Below the pieces are notes generated by a model. That model was not told the origin of the DNA and did not search any database. It was given only the letters and a program-made list of their open reading frames with translations. A program made the position numbers and the translations under genes. Shown here piece after piece: positions 51,189-51,536 of a stretch of 51,536 nt of DNA (position 1 is the stretch's first letter; each line of letters opens with the position of its first letter). Source of the DNA: Haloarcula rubripromontorii (GTDB lineage: Archaea; Halobacteriota; Halobacteria; Halobacteriales; Haloarculaceae); assembly GCF_001280425.1 (NCBI RefSeq), contig NZ_LIUF01000011.1, positions 1 to 51,536 on the forward strand. Reading direction: 5' to 3'.

Positions 51189-51536
51189 ATGGCATCAGTG
51201 CAACGGGCAGCAACGTACGTCGAAAAGGGGGGCGTCGGGAAGACAACAAGCGCCGCCCACATCGCCGTCGCTGCACACAACATGGGACACGAGGTTCTCC
51301 TCGTTGACCTCGCTGGAACACAGAACGACCTCGCGACACACTTCGGACTCTCCATCGTCGAGGACGACGACGCGGATGGCGTCACCATCGATGCCCCGAT
51401 CTCGGCCGTCTTCGGTGACGACTGGGCGTTCCTCCGAGACAACATCGATGACCTTCTGGATCGGATGACGTTCCCGACCGACGAGGGGCCGGACCTTATC
51501 CCAGCTGATCTCGGGCTCGGTGGCGCAGACAATAAC
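51189..51536 (+). CDS. parA: ParA-family partition ATPase (5' part; 3' part at 11-772)
   Basis: The first 116 codons of parA, from the ATG at 51189. The deviant Walker A motif, EKGGVGKTTSAAHIA, lies at residues 12-26 with the signature Lys at the start (K13) and the catalytic Lys (K18). This marks the ParA/MinD class and not a Ras-like P-loop. The frame runs unbroken through the 259-bp overlap and joins the copy at the window start to give 283 residues. ParA may also repress its own promoter. Confidence 0.93.
   Translation, partial: MASVQRAATYVEKGGVGKTTSAAHIAVAAHNMGHEVLLVDLAGTQNDLATHFGLSIVEDDDADGVTIDAPISAVFGDDWAFLRDNIDDLLDRMTFPTDEGPDLIPADLGLGGADNN
51278..51536. repeat. Second copy of the terminal redundancy
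   Basis: Identical to bases 10-268 and in the same frame of parA. It should be trimmed when the circle is closed. Confidence 0.93.

Noticed and set aside
1-51536. CRISPR array, tRNA or rRNA genes
   Set aside because: I found no regularly spaced direct repeats and no tRNA- or rRNA-like sequence on either strand.

Overview
The window is a haloarchaeal (class Halobacteria) plasmid-like replicon. Most proteins are rich in Asp/Glu, genes are packed with ATGA or GTGA overlaps and leaderless-looking starts, and the families present are haloarchaeal: Orc1/Cdc6 initiators, Tat lipoproteins, an archaeal pilin, ISH-type insertion sequences, PhoU/AbrB regulators and an HVO_A0114-like regulator. Bases 10-268 are repeated exactly at 51278-51536, so the molecule closes into a circle of 51,268 bp. 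The first nine bases do not belong to it and match the end of the Nextera mosaic-end adapter. The parA gene spans the artificial junction.

Layout. 0-1.2 kb: parA and a small partner gene (partition). 1.2-4.0 kb: GNAT acetyltransferase, type IV pilin-like protein, a 34-residue membrane microprotein and a zinc-ribbon protein; an imperfect 22-bp inverted repeat brackets 1202-3162. 4.0-14.5 kb: an ISH8-like IS4-family element abuts a 5'-truncated pglX followed by pglZ and a brxHII-type helicase. This is the 3' half of a type 5-like BREX phage-defence system whose brxA/B/C part is absent; pglX carries an AT-rich, probably exchanged, recognition domain. 14.5-22.8 kb: replication region with an intact orc1/cdc6, an SRAP peptidase, and a second, rearranged replication module. 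That module is duplicated, one copy decayed, with a TnpB element at the junction, followed by three origin-associated genes. 22.8-24.0 kb: a TumE-like toxin with a winged-helix antitoxin and a palindromic operator. 24.0-30.7 kb: an IS1595-family element, three copies (two decayed) of a small two-gene cassette, a PQQ-propeller lipoprotein, a large metzincin-like/GLUG lipoprotein and a second copy of the microprotein.

30.9-45.0 kb is a GC-rich cargo island for phosphonate use. Leftward phnGHIJKLM encode the C-P lyase, followed by a TIM-barrel isomerase-like protein and a HAD phosphatase. Rightward phnDCE encode the uptake transporter, with a hexapeptide acetyltransferase. Two divergent PhoU-domain regulators (one with an HTH, one with an AbrB domain) close the island. 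The two phn operons face away from each other from promoters with the same box at the same distance from each start codon. PhnK carries an unusual four-cysteine insertion, and phnP and phnN are absent.

45.0-51.2 kb is sparsely coding: winged-helix regulators, one of them membrane-anchored, orphan membrane and small proteins, about 780 bp with no convincing gene, and the parA promoter region with a palindrome.
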